From NCBI GenBank assembly GCA_044869955.1, contig JBIOYC010000239.1, positions 1-17,922 on the forward strand: a stretch of DNA of 17,922 bases. Reading direction: 5' to 3'. The notes beneath the pieces are model-generated. The model saw only the letters and a list, made by a program, of their open reading frames with translations. It did not search any database and was not told the origin of the DNA. This document shows, one piece after another, positions 16,458 through 17,922 of this stretch. This DNA comes from CALMKX01 sp044869955. GTDB lineage: Bacteria; Acidobacteriota; Thermoanaerobaculia; Multivoradales; SZUA-115. Each line of letters begins with the position of its first letter. Position 1 is the first letter of the stretch. A program made the position numbers and the translations under genes.

Positions 16458-16934
16458 TCAGTCGACATAGAAATGACGGAATTTCCTTGCAACCAGCCCT
16501 TCGTAATCAAACTCGATCGCCCTGATTAGGTAGCTTTTCGACTGCGAGCCGTGGCGAGAGTAGTACCAAACCGTGCAGCCGCTTGGGCACGACTTCCTCA
16601 TGATGGACTCTGGGAAGGACTTCTTGAGCAGGGGCTCTCCAAGGCTCCCCAGAACCTCCTGCTCGGTTGCTCCGAGGTTGACCCGTGCAAAGGCCTCCTC
16701 CTTAAAGGCCGGCGCATAGACAGTGTCTTGAGGCTCTAGGAGAGGCAGGACGACTTCGCCGAGGCGCGCCCGCCACCCGGTAGTCCAAGCAGGCGGCCCT
16801 TCTGCGCGCGTCTTGTCGTCGTCCGCTAGCAGGTCGTAGGAGGGGGTGCTGCATGCCACCACGACGGCCGCCAGACTCCCGAGTACGAAAACACAGCAAA
16901 CTGCGCACGTCCAGGCAATGGACTTCCGGCTCAT
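16458..16934 (-). CDS. Small BamE-like lipoprotein, candidate immunity protein
   Basis: A 158-residue protein. The start is ATG 16934, which overlaps the Rhs stop (ATGA) and has AGGAGG (16944-16949) 9 nt upstream; longer in-frame extensions run antiframe through the Rhs gene and are rejected. A basic N-terminus (MSRK), a hydrophobic run and the lipobox VVAC at Cys28 predict a lipoprotein anchored in the periplasm. The second half (about 72-155) has VNLGATEQEVLGSLGEP, a WYYS strand and a closing IEFDYEGLV strand, resembling the SmpA/OmlA (BamE-like) fold. The overlap with the Rhs C-terminal domain suggests the cognate immunity protein, and a lipoprotein would fit a toxin acting in the periplasm. 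It may instead be a general envelope protein. GC of 52-53% matches the toxin tip, not the Rhs core. Confidence 0.8.
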   Translation of the reverse strand: MSRKSIAWTCAVCCVFVLGSLAAVVVACSTPSYDLLADDDKTRAEGPPAWTTGWRARLGEVVLPLLEPQDTVYAPAFKEEAFARVNLGATEQEVLGSLGEPLLKKSFPESIMRKSCPSGCTVWYYSRHGSQSKSYLIRAIEFDYEGLVARKFRHFYVD

Positions 16935-17922
16935 AGGCTTGGGCCTCCTGCTGTGATCGGCGGCACCGGCGGCACCGGCGCCACAGGCGGAGGCTCGCAT
17001 CCGCAGAATGGCTTTCCATTCGGAATGGGCCAATCGGGATGGCGCTTGTGCAAATCCGAGTCCGTTCTGCCTCCGGTTGCCCGCTGGCCGAGGCGAGGGA
17101 GCTTCCGCCCCAGCCCCGGTCCACCGAGGTTGAAAAATGGGCAATAGATGTAAAGCCTGCCATCAGGCCTGATTTCTCCCCGACAACCGCTCACGATTTT
17201 GATCGGAAAATCCGCGCAGGTGGGAGGGTAGACACCATCAGCATCGCAGTCTTCGCCAGGAAGGCAAAGCCTGAACTGGTCACCGTCCTCTGGCTTGTAG
17301 GGGATCGGATATTGCGAGCCGTTGTGGACCGGCGCGAGCCCTAGACTGTCTGTGTGGAAGGTCGGTCGTGACGCAGCGTAGACGTAAGGAAGCGGCGCAG
17401 GCTTTACTGGCAACGGGTCCGTTCCCGAATACCTCCCCGTCCCGTGCTCATACCACCGGTGCACGTTCTGATAAACCCCCGCCCCGGAGCTCGCCTCGCT
17501 CCACGTCCCTTCCTCCCACTGCCCCGGAAACCGCAAGAACAGGCCCTGCGCGCCAGCACCGCTGTTGTCCGCCCCGAAGGGCTCGAAGCCTCCTGACCAA
17601 AGCGTTGCACCTACCGAACTGGTCAGCAACACCGGCGTGCCGAGGTGGTCGGTGGTGATCCACTTGAAGGTGTCGTTCGGGCCGTCGATGTCGAGCTGGG
17701 CCACGGGGCGGCCGTAGAAGTAAAAGTAGAGGATGTCCGCGGGGGCCTCGGAGCGGGTGAGGGCGTACAGGAGGCCGTCCGAGCCGTAGGTGGGGGTGAC
17801 GACCCGAGGCGGTGGGGGCTCGGGGCAGTCGGGCTCCGGAATGACGAGGCCGACGTAGGCGGACCATTCGCAGAGGTCGCCGCTTTCAAAGCCGTCCGCG
17901 AAGATCGGAGTGCCGGGAGATC
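16931..17922 (-). CDS. Rhs/YD-repeat protein C-terminus with variable tip, 5' end outside window
   Basis: The last 329 residues of an Rhs-family protein whose frame runs off the right edge. In order: a secreted-protein element IFADGFESGD (17876-17905) followed by LCEWS; a Pro-rich linker; YD-repeat-like text (LYALTRSE, YFYGRPVAQLDI); the RHS-associated core (TDHLGTPVLLT, EPFG, LRFPGQW, NVHRWYEHGTGRY, DPL, PYVYA); and DSLGL (17336-17350), where family members usually have DPxGL. The final 134 residues form a variable domain I do not recognise, with paired cysteines (about nine) and a Pro-rich end. Rhs proteins form a shell around a C-terminal toxin released by self-cleavage near DPxGL, often in contact-dependent or type VI competition. 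The Ser in place of Pro could affect cleavage. The next gene overlaps by ATGA. GC falls from about 75% in the core to about 55% in the tip, consistent with exchange of the tip. Confidence 0.88.
   Translation of the reverse strand, partial: SPGTPIFADGFESGDLCEWSAYVGLVIPEPDCPEPPPPRVVTPTYGSDGLLYALTRSEAPADILYFYFYGRPVAQLDIDGPNDTFKWITTDHLGTPVLLTSSVGATLWSGGFEPFGADNSGAGAQGLFLRFPGQWEEGTWSEASSGAGVYQNVHRWYEHGTGRYSGTDPLPVKPAPLPYVYAASRPTFHTDSLGLAPVHNGSQYPIPYKPEDGDQFRLCLPGEDCDADGVYPPTCADFPIKIVSGCRGEIRPDGRLYIYCPFFNLGGPGLGRKLPRLGQRATGGRTDSDLHKRHPDWPIPNGKPFCGCEPPPVAPVPPVPPITAGGPSL
16944..16949 (-). promoter_or_regulatory. Shine-Dalgarno of the lipoprotein gene inside rhs
   Basis: AGGAGG on the minus strand, 9 nt before ATG 16934 and inside the 3' end of the rhs reading frame. 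It supports this start and shows that the lipoprotein is translated in its own right rather than as a shadow frame. Confidence 0.75.
17336..17467 (-). repeat. Rhs tip repeat, copy 1 (intact gene)
   Basis: The 44-codon stretch from NVHRW to DSLGL at the end of the intact Rhs core, matched without gaps by the orphan copy at 16292-16423. It marks the boundary between the conserved scaffold and the exchangeable C-terminal domain. Confidence 0.75.

Noticed and set aside
16458..17144. Long version of the lipoprotein starting at 17144
   Set aside because: The first 70 residues run out of frame through the rhs tip and are compositionally odd; ATG 16934 has a strong ribosome site, ATGA overlap and a proper signal peptide.
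15873..17658. Plus-strand ORFs in the Rhs region (15873-16142, 16159-16470, 17039-17344, 17368-17658)
   Set aside because: They are antisense to recognisable Rhs, lipoprotein and toxin sequences and show no signal peptide, domain or ribosome site of their own.
15427..17922. Insertion sequence or prophage explaining the low-GC region
   Set aside because: No transposase or integrase frame, terminal inverted repeats or target duplication were seen; the Rhs tip exchange model explains the composition change.
1..17922. CRISPR array, tRNA, rRNA or riboswitch
   Set aside because: No regularly spaced repeats, cloverleaf-like sequence or rRNA signature was seen by eye; gaps between genes are short.

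Overview
The window is a high-GC bacterial segment. Hand counts on sample lines give roughly 72-77% GC in the left three quarters. It has three parts: the 3' end of a nonribosomal peptide/polyketide cluster on the plus strand (1-13468), a secreted vanadium-haloperoxidase gene on the plus strand (13639-15426), and the tail of an Rhs/YD-repeat polymorphic-toxin locus on the minus strand (15501-17922). The GC content, the mix of NRPS/PKS with Rhs genes, and an FADGFESGD element in the Rhs protein suggest Acidobacteriota (Thermoanaerobaculia-like) or another high-GC Gram-negative group. That placement is an inference; no rRNA or other marker gene is present.

Assembly line. The first gene, cut by the left edge, reads C1-T1-C2-A2-T2-C3-T3. 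The second, coupled to it by an ATGA overlap, reads C4-A4-T4-KS-AT-T5-TE. All four condensation domains keep HHxxxDG and all five carriers keep their phosphopantetheine serine, but only two adenylation domains serve four C-T units. The A4 pocket, read by eye, is close to the serine code. The A2 pocket is unusual and resembles Lys2-type aminoadipate-activating domains. The PKS module has no reductive domains, so serine would be extended with one malonyl unit to a beta-keto thioester and released by the TE.

Haloperoxidase. The next gene has its own strong ribosome binding site and a twin-arginine leader. It belongs to the algal/cyanobacterial bromoperoxidase-like branch of vanadium haloperoxidases, and its vanadate-binding residues are intact except for a Ser-to-Ala change. 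Its position suggests a tailoring role, possibly halogenation of the 1,3-dicarbonyl that the PKS module should make, but this is unproven.

Rhs locus. Convergent to it lies, in transcription order, the tip of an Rhs protein with a variable C-terminal domain, a small BamE-like lipoprotein overlapping it by ATGA, and a second, displaced Rhs tip interrupted by a stop codon and carrying a different C-terminal domain (an L,D-transpeptidase/Tlde1/DUF2778-like domain with an HGD...GC motif). Last comes a four-helix membrane protein. This is the layout of a main effector with its immunity candidate plus an orphan toxin-immunity cassette. GC drops to about 52-55% right after the Rhs core, as expected for exchangeable toxin tips. 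No tRNA, rRNA, CRISPR array or insertion sequence was seen.
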